Source of the DNA: JAAELZ01 sp965237485
GTDB lineage: Bacteria; Pseudomonadota; Gammaproteobacteria; Arenicellales; Poriferihabitantaceae
Assembly: GCA_965237485.1 (NCBI GenBank)
Contig: CBDEFQ010000010.1
Span: 62,001 to 126,000, forward strand
DNA: 64,000 bases
Reading direction: 5' to 3'
Shown here: positions 1-8,584 of the stretch, piece by piece
Position numbering within the stretch: the first letter of the stretch is position 1
Layout of the letters: every line of letters starts with the position of its first letter
Notes under the pieces: generated by a model
The model's input: the letters and a program-made list of their open reading frames with translations, nothing else
What the model was told of the DNA's origin: nothing
Databases searched by the model: none
Program-made: the position numbers and the translations under genes

Positions 1-689
1 TTAATATGAGGTCCGTTAGACGCTAAACCATCCTCGATAACGATCAATTTCAAATGCGGATGCTCCCGCTTTAATGCGCTCAAAAAACGTTTCGAGGCAT
101 TACGCTCACAATCATTCTTATTGCTCCCATCCGCCTGCATGATCGGCTCTGGCGCAAACGGAAATACTTCACGATGATCAGGATGCACCAACACCCCGCA
201 AAGCATCTGATGATAATACGTCACCCGCCCATCGCGGTGATGCTTTTCACAACAGTTGGCGCAATGAACCTTTGAGGAGGAAAAATAGCCCGTGCCATCA
301 ATTGATAATAGATAGTGACCCGCCAAATAATCGAATCCCTCTAAACCTTTGCCGCGTTGAAGGTTGGCAAATAATTTAGTAAACGCTTTACGTAACGAGA
401 CTGGGTCAACCTCGTCCAATCTTTGGCGCAACCAGCTATCGCTAGGAGCCTGCTTAATTCCATATAGTGCACGCAGGTTCTTACGGACTAATTCTTCTTT
501 ATCTTGAGGCTGATCAAATTGGAGTAATGATGGGTATTTTAATGAAAACACCGCAACACCAGACATAAGACAATCAACAAGAGGTAAAGCTCGGCTCGCT
601 TTAGTATCCTTTATCGAATCAAAACAGTGACGAACGGCACTAAGTAACCCGGGGGCACTCAACTGTTTACGCAGTGACGGTTGGGGCAT
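1..689 (-). CDS. IS transposase, N-terminal part (runs off the left edge)
   Basis: Translating the minus strand from the ATG at 689-687 gives an open frame of 229 codons to the window edge. It starts MPQPSLRKQLSAPGLL and contains a DGTGYFSS stretch, a pair of closely spaced cysteines (HCANCCEKHH) and VIEDGLASNGPHI near the edge. The protein at 54740 has the same blocks in the same order (DGTGYFSS, HCKQCCEKHH, VVEDGLSSNGPHI), so the two are related but clearly diverged transposases of a DDE type. No disabling mutation is visible in the part present, unlike the second copy. Whether the C-terminal half is intact cannot be seen. Confidence 0.8.
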   Translation of the reverse strand, partial: MPQPSLRKQLSAPGLLSAVRHCFDSIKDTKASRALPLVDCLMSGVAVFSLKYPSLLQFDQPQDKEELVRKNLRALYGIKQAPSDSWLRQRLDEVDPVSLRKAFTKLFANLQRGKGLEGFDYLAGHYLLSIDGTGYFSSSKVHCANCCEKHHRDGRVTYYHQMLCGVLVHPDHREVFPFAPEPIMQADGSNKNDCERNASKRFLSALKREHPHLKLIVIEDGLASNGPHI

Positions 690-780
690 CAGTCTTACTT
701 ATTTTATGAAATAGTGCTGATATCTTACTAAAAGCAGACGAAAGGTTACGAAATAATAATTGTAGAGCCTCCGTAGAACC
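1..780 (-). mobile_element. Partial insertion sequence (DDE/IS4-like, related to the element at 54658)
   Basis: Only one end of this element lies in the window. Its outer end is taken as about position 780, where the minus strand begins GGTTCTACGGAGGCTCTACA, because recognisable peptidase coding sequence starts right after it. The related element at 54658 begins GGTTCTG. The transposase inside reads off the left edge of the window. Family assignment rests on protein similarity to the second copy, not on a complete pair of inverted repeats. Confidence 0.65.
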
Positions 781-1038
781 GCTTATTTACTCAGTTTTTA
801 GATCTAGCGGGAATTGCTGGCTACTCTATTGGACTCTCTTACCCACCTGATTGGGGTGAACGAACCATGAGTTTACGACGTGGTGATTTAACTGAACTCA
901 AAAAAAAATATGGTGTTACATTTCAGGCCAGCACTGTGGCTGGATGACGGTGGGTTAGAGATAACCGAAAGTATTGCCTTAACCCCGACGGGCTACGAAA
1001 AATTAGCTCAAGTGGAACAAAAATTATTGATCAAATAA
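781..1038 (+). pseudogene. 3' fragment of an M24-family metallopeptidase (ectoine hydrolase / Xaa-Pro peptidase-like)
   Basis: The frame starting just after the IS end reads GIAGYSIGLSYPPDWGE and then TMSLRRGDLTELKK. This is the conserved C-terminal block of M24 'pita-bread' peptidases related to DoeA ectoine hydrolase and Xaa-Pro dipeptidases. After a run of nine A at 900-908 the homology continues one frame over as ALWLDDGGLEITESIALTPTGY and ends at TAA 1036-1038. So this is the last ~85 codons of a gene whose 5' part was removed by the IS, with a one-base excess in the homopolymer. It is not functional. A sequencing error in the A run would remove the frameshift but not the truncation. Confidence 0.75.
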
Positions 1039-1368
1039 ACCAAGCTTTTAGCCGAAAGAATTTTGTGATTTACTACTAAAGGTTTCAAATCAACCACTTA
1101 CATTTGGTCATTTTGCCTGTGGGTAACTTTGTGGATAACTTTATCCGTGCTCGAGTGCTGAAATAAGTCATCAATCAATATTTTTCGTCGATTAACTATA
1201 ATTCATAGTTTTCCCTTTTATAATCAGCATGTTAACCGGGCACAACAGAACGAACCTTAATGCTTTTGCGGCAAATTAATTTGTCAAGGCCTTTTATTAA
1301 TTTTGTTGATACCTTTTTATGATGGAATAATTTGGTTTAGAAAAAGACCTAAACAATCGAATTTTAAA
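1039..1368 (+). promoter_or_regulatory. Intergenic region with probable promoter and DnaA-box-like sites upstream of the RDD gene
   Basis: No gene is seen here. The stretch contains TGTGGGTAA (1118-1126) and TGTGGATAA (1130-1138); the second is a perfect match to the DnaA 9-mer TTATCCACA on the other strand and the first differs by one base. It is followed by AT-rich sequence and by TATAAT at about 1219, a plausible -10 element for the downstream gene. Nothing else indicates a replication origin. Confidence 0.35.
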
Positions 1369-1836
1369 ATGCAAAAGAAAGAACAACTTACATCACAATC
1401 TCCAGACTATACTGTGAGTTTATTTCGCAGGATAGGGGCAATATTTTATGACACAATTTTGATTGCCTCGGTTATTTTTATTGTTGCCCAATGGACCTTG
1501 GTAATCAGCGATGAAGCAAAGCAGCATGTGCTATTCCAAATTGCCATGCTAACTAATATTTTTGGCGTGGCGTTTTTATATCTTGGCTGGTTTTGGATTC
1601 ACGGCGGGCAAACTGTGGGGATGAAAGCTTGGAGAATTACACTGGTTTCTGAGGACAAATTTTCAGCCGATATGGACAAGCCATTTATAAGTTGGCGTCA
1701 AGCGTTTATCCGTTATATTGCCTCACTGGTTTCTTGGGCAGTTCTAGGGCTAGGTTTTTTGTCTTCATTAATCAATTCACAAAAGTTAACTTGGCACGAT
1801 CGATGGTCCTCAAGCATGTTGGTTAGAACACGCTAA
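1369..1836 (+). CDS. RDD family membrane protein
   Basis: A small integral membrane protein of 155 residues. The N-terminal part has the family signature arginine and aspartates (SLFRRIGAIFYDTILI), followed by two hydrophobic spans (around residues 24-44 and 62-78) and HGGQTVGMKAWRI, the conserved block that precedes the last helices, then WRQAFIRYI and WHDRWSSS. RDD proteins are of mostly unknown function; some act in ion or compatible solute transport. I chose the ATG at 1369 because it starts just before the conserved region; an upstream TTG at 1303 would add 22 unlikely residues. It stands alone between decayed genes, so context gives no role. Confidence 0.85.
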   Translation: MQKKEQLTSQSPDYTVSLFRRIGAIFYDTILIASVIFIVAQWTLVISDEAKQHVLFQIAMLTNIFGVAFLYLGWFWIHGGQTVGMKAWRITLVSEDKFSADMDKPFISWRQAFIRYIASLVSWAVLGLGFLSSLINSQKLTWHDRWSSSMLVRTR

Positions 1837-1861
1837 ACTAAGGTATTGTCTAAGAAACATC

Positions 1862-3034
1862 TTATGCAGGCACTGCGGTTCTCCTTCTTGTACCCAGCCA
1901 CAATATTAATAAGCCAATGATCAACAAGAAAGGTAGCACCAACAGATTTAATCCACGCCGGCCAAGTTCAGAATATAATAAACCTGCACCGAATGCAGAC
2001 ACCGTAGTGAGCGAATAAACTAGCGTATCATTAATACCCTGCACTCTACCCTTCTCTGCCGGCAACCACGCCTCTTGGAGTAAAGTGGTAGGACCAATAA
2101 ATAAGAAATTCCACCCTACGCCCAAAAGCACAAGGGCCATCCAATAATACAACCAGGTATGTTGGAGGTTATTTGTTAATACCGTGCACCCTAAGATAAG
2201 CACGCCGAAGAACATAATCTTGAGTGTGCCGAATCGAACTATTAAGTGGCCGGTGATAAACGACGGCGCAAACATTGAAGCGATGTGCCATTGAATAACA
2301 ATCGCCGTTTGCCCGAACCTAAAGCCATGATCATGCATCGCCAATGGCGTAGCGGTCATAATCAAATTCATTACACTGTACGCGGTCATCGCGCCGATAA
2401 CTGCGACCAAAAAGACGGGCTGTCGAACAATATCAATAACTGGCCTTCTATCGCCGCTTTATTCTTCTACGGTTGGCATGGGCAAGGCCATATTTTTTAT
2501 AAATAACAACAGTAGCAATCCAAACGGGATAAGCACCATATAAGAAACCGCAAAAGGAAACTCGGGCATCTGCATTCGTGTTAATGAAGCCACACTAGGA
2601 CCAATAAAAGCGGCAATTAACCCGCCTGCCAACACCCAAGAGATCGCTTTCGATGCTAATTCTTTCGGCGCTACGTCAATCGCTGCAAATCGTAAAAACT
2701 GAAAAAAGCCCAGTGCCACGCCCACAAAAGCTAAACCAGCGCACAAGCCGTAGAAAGATTTAGAAATCACCGAGTAAGCCATTAACCCTCCAGCGACAAT
2801 AATGCACAATGTTGCAATATAGAAACCAAATTTGCGCCCCTTGGCCTACATCAGCATTGACGCTGGAAACATAATCAGCATCGTGGCTAGAAACTGCATG
2901 CCTGCGGGAACAGTTGACCATTTGGGGTCAACCGCGAGGTCTTGCCCCACTAATGCAGCGCTAGATATAATTAACGAAGCAACGCTTATCGCTAGTGCTT
3001 GAGAAAGGGCTAACAGCAATAAGGTTTTACGCAT
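1862..3034 (-). pseudogene. MFS transporter inactivated by two in-frame nonsense codons
   Basis: Reading the minus strand from ATG 3034 to the stop at 1862 gives one continuous frame of 391 codons typical of a 12-helix major facilitator, interrupted only by TAG at 2848-2846 and TAA at 2461-2459. The three segments begin MRKTLLLLALSQALAIS, then AKGRKFGFYIATLCIIV after the first stop, then SGDRRPVIDIVRQPVF after the second. There are no indels. The substrate is unknown. It follows yaaA by six bases, so it was probably cotranscribed. Both stops are one C-to-T change from Gln codons, suggesting recent loss; readthrough is possible but unsupported. Confidence 0.85.
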
Positions 3035-3040
3035 GGCTGC

Positions 3041-3826
3041 TTAGCCCTTAGGAGAAGGCTGCGGTCTAGTGAAGGTCCATTGCTCATCATTAGATAAGCT
3101 CGCGTCAAACTGGTAGCCATCGACATCAAAAGCTTTAATACGATCACTTTGCTCAATTTTATTCCTAATCAGCCAGTTGGCCATTAAGCCTCGTGCGCGC
3201 TTTGTAAAAATAGCCACCACTCTGGTCTCACCATTACGAACTTCTTTGAAGTTAATACTAAGCACCCTGCCAACTAGCAGCTTGGGTTTTAGGGATTTGT
3301 AATATTCATTGGAAGCTAAATTAATCAGTATTTTTTCAGACTGGCCTATAAAATCTTGATTAAGTTGCTCAGTAATTGTGTCACCCCAAAAGTCGTATAA
3401 ATGTCTCCCACGCGAATTAAGTAACTTGGTTTTCATTTCGAGCCGATAAGCTTGAATTAAGTCCAATGGGCGTAAGGCTCCATATAAACCCGACAATATC
3501 CGTACATGCGCCTGAGCAAATTCCAATTCCTCCTTTGAATAATCGTCTGCATCAATGGTGCTGTATACATCCCCTTTAAAAGCGAAAATGGCTTGTTTAG
3601 CATTGTCCACCGTAAAAGGTGTCTTGTAAGATTCTACACGCCCAACATTTAGCTCCGCCAAATTATCACTAATATTCATCAAATCCATAATTGCGCCTTG
3701 ATCATGCTTTTTTAGTTCATCAATCAACATTTGTGATTGGTTTAATTGCCTAGCTTGACTGTGAAATTGGGTTGGCGACTTCGATTCGAAGTCTTGGCCT
3801 TTGGAGGGTGACAAGGTTATTAACAT
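3041..3826 (-). CDS. yaaA: Peroxide stress protein YaaA (DUF328)
   Basis: The 261-residue product matches the YaaA family in length and in blocks: MLITLSPSKGQDF at the N-terminus, FKGDVYSTIDADDYS and HVRILSGLYGALRPLDLIQAYRLEM in the middle, and INFKEVRNGETRVVAIFTKRARGLMANWLI towards the end. In E. coli YaaA lowers free iron during hydrogen peroxide stress and binds DNA. I place the start at the ATG at 3826, directly before the family's MLI-SP start; an upstream ATG at 3910 would add 28 residues with no family support. The decayed MFS gene lies six bases downstream. Confidence 0.92.
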   Translation of the reverse strand: MLITLSPSKGQDFESKSPTQFHSQARQLNQSQMLIDELKKHDQGAIMDLMNISDNLAELNVGRVESYKTPFTVDNAKQAIFAFKGDVYSTIDADDYSKEELEFAQAHVRILSGLYGALRPLDLIQAYRLEMKTKLLNSRGRHLYDFWGDTITEQLNQDFIGQSEKILINLASNEYYKSLKPKLLVGRVLSINFKEVRNGETRVVAIFTKRARGLMANWLIRNKIEQSDRIKAFDVDGYQFDASLSNDEQWTFTRPQPSPKG

Positions 3827-3961
3827 AGTGGTATCGCCTAGCGAGATTTTGATAAATACCGCTACGATAATATCATTTGCTTTAGTGATAATCCATTTTG
3901 TTGCTCTCATCCGCCTCGCACATTTGATATGATCCCACCAGTTTCTTAACCCTTGCCACCC

Positions 3962-4810
3962 ATGTCCACTGTTTACGTAAACGGCGAATTTATAGCCGAA
4001 GAAAATGCAAAAATTTCCATTTTTGATCGAGGGTTTTTATTTGCAGACGGCGTATACGAAGCCATTTCTGTATTGCGAGGAAAACTGATTGATGCAGAGC
4101 CACATTATGAGCGCCTAAAGTATTCATTGGCCTCACTTGAGATGGCGTGGCCAATTGAAAAAGGCGCGCTGAACGCAATGATTTTGGAGTTAATCAAGCA
4201 AAATAGCTTTGAAGAAGGATTAGTTTATTTTCAGGTAACTCGCGGAGCAGCCAAACGTCAATTTCATTTTCCTGAGCCGCCTTCTCCTAGTTCACTGGTC
4301 GCCTTTACATTGCCTTTAAAGCTAATCGATCGGCCCGAGGAGATCGTCGGTGTAAAAGTGATATCCACTGAGGATATGCGTTGGAAACGGCGCGATATAA
4401 AATCGATAGGCTTATTAGCTCAATGCCTTGGCAAGCAAGCGGCAGCAAGTAATGGCTGTTACGAAGCTTTAATGGTGGAAGAAGATGGAACGGTAACCGA
4501 AGGCACTTCGAGCAGTGCCTATATAATCAAAAATAATGTCATCGTCACCCGACCCTTAAGCCGTAAAATATTAGCTGGCGTTACCCGTCGTGCGATTTTA
4601 CAGTTAGCTAAAGACCAGAACATAACCATAGAAGAACGCAGTTTTACGCTAGAAGAGGCGTACGAGGCTGATGAAGCTTGCCTGACAGCGGCTTCTAATT
4701 TCATCATGCCGATTGTAGAAATCGACGGCAACACCATAGGCACGGGCAAGCCTGGGCCAATAGTTAAGCGCTTGAGAGAAATATATATTGATTTGGCGCT
4801 CAGTTTGTAA
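3962..4810 (+). CDS. dat: D-amino acid aminotransferase (class IV PLP enzyme)
   Basis: The 282-residue protein is a fold-type IV transaminase. It starts MSTVYVNGEFIAEENAKISIFDRGFLFADGVYE, the typical N-terminal block of D-alanine and branched-chain transaminases. The PLP lysine is expected in DMRWKRRDIKSIG, and TVTEGTSSSAYII binds the cofactor phosphate. The sequence around the lysine and the EGTSSS block resemble D-amino acid aminotransferases more than IlvE, so the likely reaction is D-alanine plus 2-oxoglutarate to pyruvate plus D-glutamate, feeding peptidoglycan precursors. The ATG at 3962 is preferred over a TTG at 3953. It is monocistronic, with the repeat/IS block 48 bases downstream. 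Confidence 0.85.
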   Translation: MSTVYVNGEFIAEENAKISIFDRGFLFADGVYEAISVLRGKLIDAEPHYERLKYSLASLEMAWPIEKGALNAMILELIKQNSFEEGLVYFQVTRGAAKRQFHFPEPPSPSSLVAFTLPLKLIDRPEEIVGVKVISTEDMRWKRRDIKSIGLLAQCLGKQAAASNGCYEALMVEEDGTVTEGTSSSAYIIKNNVIVTRPLSRKILAGVTRRAILQLAKDQNITIEERSFTLEEAYEADEACLTAASNFIMPIVEIDGNTIGTGKPGPIVKRLREIYIDLALSL

Positions 4811-5044
4811 AGCAAACTACTACTAACTTAGCAAAATTTTGAGTTCCAATATTACTTTGAGGCCCAGCATAACGTAGTGAGCGCGGAAAAGACTAGGCAA
4901 AAATGAACGAAAAAGCGCAGTTTATACCTAATAAATGAGCATTTTGAGCGAGTTTTAAACGACGTATTTTCTGGGCGCAGTAGATATGCTGGATACTGTA
5001 ACTTCAGGTATGGACTTTTATATTAGATAGAGCAGTATTGCCTT

Positions 5045-5066
5045 TTCCCCCTAGGGGGAATTTTTT
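5045..5066 (+). terminator. Perfect hairpin with T run in the leader of IS256#1
   Basis: TTCCCCCTAGGGGGAA (5045-5060) is a perfect 16-bp palindrome followed directly by six T. This is the form of an intrinsic terminator. Being inside the IS end, it would stop transcription entering the transposase gene from outside, which is a common IS feature. Confidence 0.6.
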
Positions 5067-5085
5067 CGAATTTTTGATTTATTCA

Positions 5086-6288
5086 AGAGAGTGCAGCATA
5101 ACTCATCGAGTATCTACATAATTTGTTAAAATTAGGCATGCAAAAACCATTCGCCACCCAACGAGATTTATTAGTATCAAGATCAGATTTGGATCATCCA
5201 ATCCTGCATAGTCTTGATGATACAGAAGTGCTATTAGATTGGAGCGAAATAGAGACACTGCTTTCATCTATTTATGCTGGCACTACTGGCCGCCCTAGTT
5301 ATCCATTACTTAGTTTGTTCCGCAGCTTGATGCTGGGAATTTGGTATGAACTGTCGGATAGGGAGTTAGCACAGTGCTTATTTAGAGATTTATTGTTTCG
5401 TAAGTTTTGCCGCTTTGAGTTAGGCGGCGATGTACCTGAAGCTTCGACCCTTGGGTGCTTTCGTAACCAGTTAATGGAGCACGAACTGTGGGATCGCTTG
5501 CTAGGTGAGATCAATCGTCAACTTGAAGCGAAGAACATTATTATGAGCAAGGGGCGCATCAACATTATAGATGCAACACCTATAGAAGCGGCTCGTTCTG
5601 GAAATGGTAACGGCAAAGACGGGACGCCTAAGCGAGACCCTGAAGCGAGCTGGCATGTCAAAAATGACAGCCGAGGTCGAAAGAAGTCTACCTATGGCTA
5701 CTCAGTGCATACGGGAGTTGATGAGGATGGGTTTGTTCAGCGCCAGAATGTGACGCCAGGGCATGTTCATGACAGCCAACTGCGCGATGAATTGCTGTTG
5801 GGCGATGAGACTGCCCTATATGCTGATGCGGCGTATAGTTCTGAGGAGACGCGAGATAAACTGGAGCAACTTGGAATTGATGATCAGGTTCAACGCAAGG
5901 GCTATCGAGGTAATCCGTTGTCAGATGCAGACCGTACCCGTAATGCAGTTATTGCGGTAACGCGAGCAGGTGGCGAACGGCTCTTTGCGACTTACAAGCA
6001 GCATTATGGTTTAGCTCGCACTCGGTTCATGGGGCTAGCGAAGAACCAGACTGTTTACGGCCTAGCGGCGATGGCAGCGAATCCGTAAAGGCGCTAAGTT
6101 CTTAAGCTTGTATGGCTTGCCTGATTGGCACTATGCTGGATAGTTGTGCCTTTAATATGGCTTAGGTGCTCGAATTGATAAAATAGTGACTAAATGATGA
6201 TCGAATACGCGAAACTGGGCAAATATAGCTCAAAAAATGAGTGCTTCGAAAATATCAAACTAAAATCGTGAGTTACGCTGCGCTCTCT
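5086..6288 (+). mobile_element. IS5-family element nested in IS256#1
   Basis: The ends are inverted repeats: AGAGAGTGCAGCATAACTCA at 5086-5105 and, on the minus strand from 6288, AGAGAGCGCAGCGTAACTCA (18 of 20 bases identical). The flanks carry TATTCA at 5080-5085 and 6289-6294, read as the target duplication; six bases is longer than usual for IS5, so part may be chance identity. Length is 1203 bp with one transposase gene. It lies in the leader of IS256#1, upstream of that transposase. Confidence 0.88.
5138..6088 (+). CDS. IS5-family transposase
   Basis: A DDE transposase of 316 residues when started at the ATG at 5138 (a TTG at 5123 is also in frame). It has the N-terminal DUF772-type region (LLSLFRSLMLGIWYELSDRELAQ, FRKFCRFELGGDVPEASTLGCFRNQL), the first catalytic Asp in INIIDATPIEA, the second in ALYADAAYSS, and a C-terminal catalytic Glu in RAGGERLFATYKQHYGLARTRF. 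The signature KKSTYGYSVHTGVDEDGF is typical of the family. All motifs are present and the frame is intact, so this copy may be active. It is the only gene of the nested IS5. Confidence 0.92.
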   Translation: MQKPFATQRDLLVSRSDLDHPILHSLDDTEVLLDWSEIETLLSSIYAGTTGRPSYPLLSLFRSLMLGIWYELSDRELAQCLFRDLLFRKFCRFELGGDVPEASTLGCFRNQLMEHELWDRLLGEINRQLEAKNIIMSKGRINIIDATPIEAARSGNGNGKDGTPKRDPEASWHVKNDSRGRKKSTYGYSVHTGVDEDGFVQRQNVTPGHVHDSQLRDELLLGDETALYADAAYSSEETRDKLEQLGIDDQVQRKGYRGNPLSDADRTRNAVIAVTRAGGERLFATYKQHYGLARTRFMGLAKNQTVYGLAAMAANP

Positions 6289-6375
6289 TATTCAAATTTT
6301 CTATCTTGGTGTCTTGTAAGTTGAACCATTTGTGCGCTCCCTGTTTTAAGCAATTAAAATACTGGAGACACCCAA

Positions 6376-7562
6376 ATGACCCAATCAAACAATAACGTAT
6401 TTGACGTAGTAGTGGAACACACATCTCAGAAGGCCCCGATGCCATGCGCCCCGTGCTCACCGCACTGCTCAATGAGGCGATGAAGATTGAAAGAGAGCCG
6501 TTTCCAGGCGCATCACACTATGAGCATAGTCAAGACCGGCCAGGGTTTGCCCATGGCTACCAGGATAAGCGTATCGATACGCAAGCCGGTACGCTCAATC
6601 TGCGTATCCCAAAGACCGCTAAACACGTTGATGAACCTTTTTACCCTCAATCGCTAGAACGCGGCTTACGCAGCCAACGTGCGATGATGCTGACCGTTGC
6701 TGAAATGTACGTGACGGGCGTTAGCACGCGCCGAGTCGAAAAAGTCATGCAGAGCATGGGTATTGAAAGCATCTCCTCTACACCGGTCTCACGGGCTAAC
6801 CAGAGCATGGATGAGGCGTTAAAAGTCTGGCGTGATCGTCCGTTGGGTAAAGTCTCTTACCTAATCCTTGATGCGCGTTATGAAAAGGTGCGTGAGGGCC
6901 ACCAAGTGATTGATATGGCGGTGTTGAGTGCGGTGGGTGTATTGCCTTGTGGACGGCGTTGCGTATTAGGAACGGCAATGGCACTTAATGAAGCCGAGGT
7001 TAACTGGCGAGAGTTCCTCAAAGGCTTGGTTGACCGGGGCATACATGGTATTGAGTTTATTGTCAGTGATGATCACCGTGGCTTAAAAGCCGCTAGAAAG
7101 GCAGTGTTCCCAGGTATACCTTGGCAGCGTTGCCAGTTTCATCTGGCGCAGAATGCAATGCATCATGCCCCAAATCACAAGATCAAGCAGCGCATTGGTG
7201 GTGAGCTGCGTAGTGTTTGGAATGCACCCAATAGGGCAGCTGCTCAGGTTAATCTAAAAGTCCTTGTGAGCCAGTACCAGGAAAAGCATGCTCACTTGGC
7301 GCAGTGGCTAGAAAACAATGTGCCTGAAGGGTTAAATGTGTTTGCCTTGCCAGATAGACACCAAAAGAAAATGCGAACCTCCAACCGCATTGAACGGACG
7401 GTTCAACAAGAACTTAAGCGGCGAACCCGCTTGGTCAGAGTCTTTCCTAACCGAGAGGCTTGGTTACGATTAGTCAGTGCCATTCTGATTGAAATTGACG
7501 ACGAATGGGCTAATGCTAATCATCGATATATCGTGTGGAACGACAATGAGTCAACTTGCTAG
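6376..7562 (+). pseudogene. IS256-family transposase with an N-terminal frameshift
   Basis: The ATG at 6376 starts MTQSNNNVFDVVVEHTS in one frame, but family homology continues from about 6432 in another frame (EGPDAMRPVLTALLNEAM). A one-base deletion near 6430 would explain it. The remainder is complete: ARYEKVREGHQVIDMAVLSAVGV with the first catalytic Asp, FIVSDDHRGLKAARKAVFPG with the second, the QRCQFHLAQNAMHHAP block, and the C-terminal MRTSNRIERTVQQELKRRTRLVRVFPN. Translation could restart at the ATG at 6444, but the N-terminal DNA-binding part would be lost. Probably inactive. Confidence 0.82.
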
Positions 7563-7606
7563 ACAAAAAGTCCATACCCAATGTTGCGTAATCATATGCT
7601 GGGGTC

Positions 7607-8581
7607 TCACATGGTGATAAGCGCAGAGCCCCAAGTAAACCCACCACCGAAAGCTTCAACAATAATCTTGTCACCGCTCTTAATGCGGCCGTCTCTCACC
7701 GCTGTATCTAGTGCCAATGGCACCGAGGCGGCGGAAGTATTGCCGTGTTGGTCAACGGTTACAATCACTTTATCCATCGGTACGCCGGCTTTTTGAGCCA
7801 CCGCTTCGATAATTCTGATGTTAGCTTGATGTGGCACCATCCAATCGATGTCATCAGCAGTAAGGTTGTTTTCTTCTAGGGTACGCTTAGCCAAATTGCC
7901 CATTTCGGTCACCGCCCAACGGAAAACTTTTTGCCCATCCATTTGTACAAAGGCATTAGCATTGATTACATCATCATAGTTTTTAGATACGCCACTGGGC
8001 ACGCATAACAATTCTTGAAATCGCCCATCTGCATGAATATGTGTTGAGTGAACACCCGGCTCATCGCTGGCTTCCAGCACCACTGCACCCGCGCCATCAC
8101 CAAACAGTACGCAAGTTCTGCGGTCGCTCCAGTCTAGAATACGCGAAAATGTCTCGGCACCAATAACCAGTACCTTGGTTGCACCACCTCCTCGGATAAA
8201 TTGGTCTGCCACTGATAATCCATAGGCAAAGCCAGCGCAAACTGCTTGCACGTCAAATGCCGGACAGCCACGTATATCCAGCTTCTCTTGCACAATCGAT
8301 GCGGTACTAGGAAATATAAGGTCAGGTGTTGATGTGGCGACAATAATAAGGTTGACGTCATGCGCATCTAAACCACTGGCTTCAATGGCATTATTTGCAG
8401 CATTCAAGGCTAAATCTGATGTGTATTCCCCTTCTGCTACTATGTGGCGTGCAGCAATCCCCGTGCGCTCTCTAATCCATTCATCGGTGGTATCAATTGA
8501 CTTAGCTAACTCGCTGTTGGTTAATCGCTTCTTCGGTAAGTAGCTTCCTGTACCAGTAATTCGTGAATAGGGCATTCCCAA
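7607..8581 (-). CDS. fabH: Beta-ketoacyl-ACP synthase III
   Basis: FabH starts fatty acid synthesis by condensing acetyl-CoA with malonyl-ACP. The 324-residue product has the complete catalytic triad: Cys115 in QAVCAGFAYG, His251 in MVPHQANIRI and Asn281 in DQHGNTSAAS, plus the GGGFTWGSAL end block. It is the last gene of rpmF-plsX-fabH, three bases after plsX. The final codons are odd: the TGA stop (7609-7607) straddles the edge of the small repeat whose other half is at 4859, so the native C-terminus may have been slightly altered. The start could be the ATG at 8581 or the third codon, also Met. fabD, fabG and acpP, which usually follow, are absent. Confidence 0.95.
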   Translation of the reverse strand: MGMPYSRITGTGSYLPKKRLTNSELAKSIDTTDEWIRERTGIAARHIVAEGEYTSDLALNAANNAIEASGLDAHDVNLIIVATSTPDLIFPSTASIVQEKLDIRGCPAFDVQAVCAGFAYGLSVADQFIRGGGATKVLVIGAETFSRILDWSDRRTCVLFGDGAGAVVLEASDEPGVHSTHIHADGRFQELLCVPSGVSKNYDDVINANAFVQMDGQKVFRWAVTEMGNLAKRTLEENNLTADDIDWMVPHQANIRIIEAVAQKAGVPMDKVIVTVDQHGNTSAASVPLALDTAVRDGRIKSGDKIIVEAFGGGFTWGSALITM

Positions 8582-8584
8582 TAA

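Larger units (their letters stand above)
4992..7593 (+). mobile_element. IS256-family element (IS256#1), interrupted by IS5
   Basis: Both ends can be placed. The target duplication ATATGCTG occurs at 4984-4991 and 7594-7601, and the element's ends are imperfect inverted repeats sharing GGTATGGACTTTT at 5007-5019 and, on the minus strand, GGGTATGGACTTTTT near the right end. The right end is confirmed by a 161-bp copy of the same terminus at 58022-58182, which stops at the same base. Removing the IS5 (5086-6288) and its duplication leaves 1393 bp, a normal IS256 size. It sits inside the small repeat at 4859. Confidence 0.88.
4859..7608. repeat. Small palindromic repeat (MITE-like), copy 1, split by IS256#1
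   Basis: The left part is 4859-4991 and the right part is 7602-7608; between them lies an IS256 element and its 8-bp target duplication. Joined, they give 140 bp that match the intact copy at 52959-53107 from end to end, with related blocks such as GCGCAGTAG near the right end. The ends are inverted: GAGGCCCAGCATAAC on the left and, on the minus strand, GAGACCCCAGCATA on the right. It encodes nothing. Small size, terminal inverted repeats and dispersal suggest a non-autonomous MITE. Confidence 0.75.

Noticed and set aside
1862..3034. Stop-codon reassignment or selenocysteine/pyrrolysine as explanation of in-frame stops
   Set aside because: Different stop codons are involved, all other genes use normal stops, and there is no motif or helper gene for recoding.
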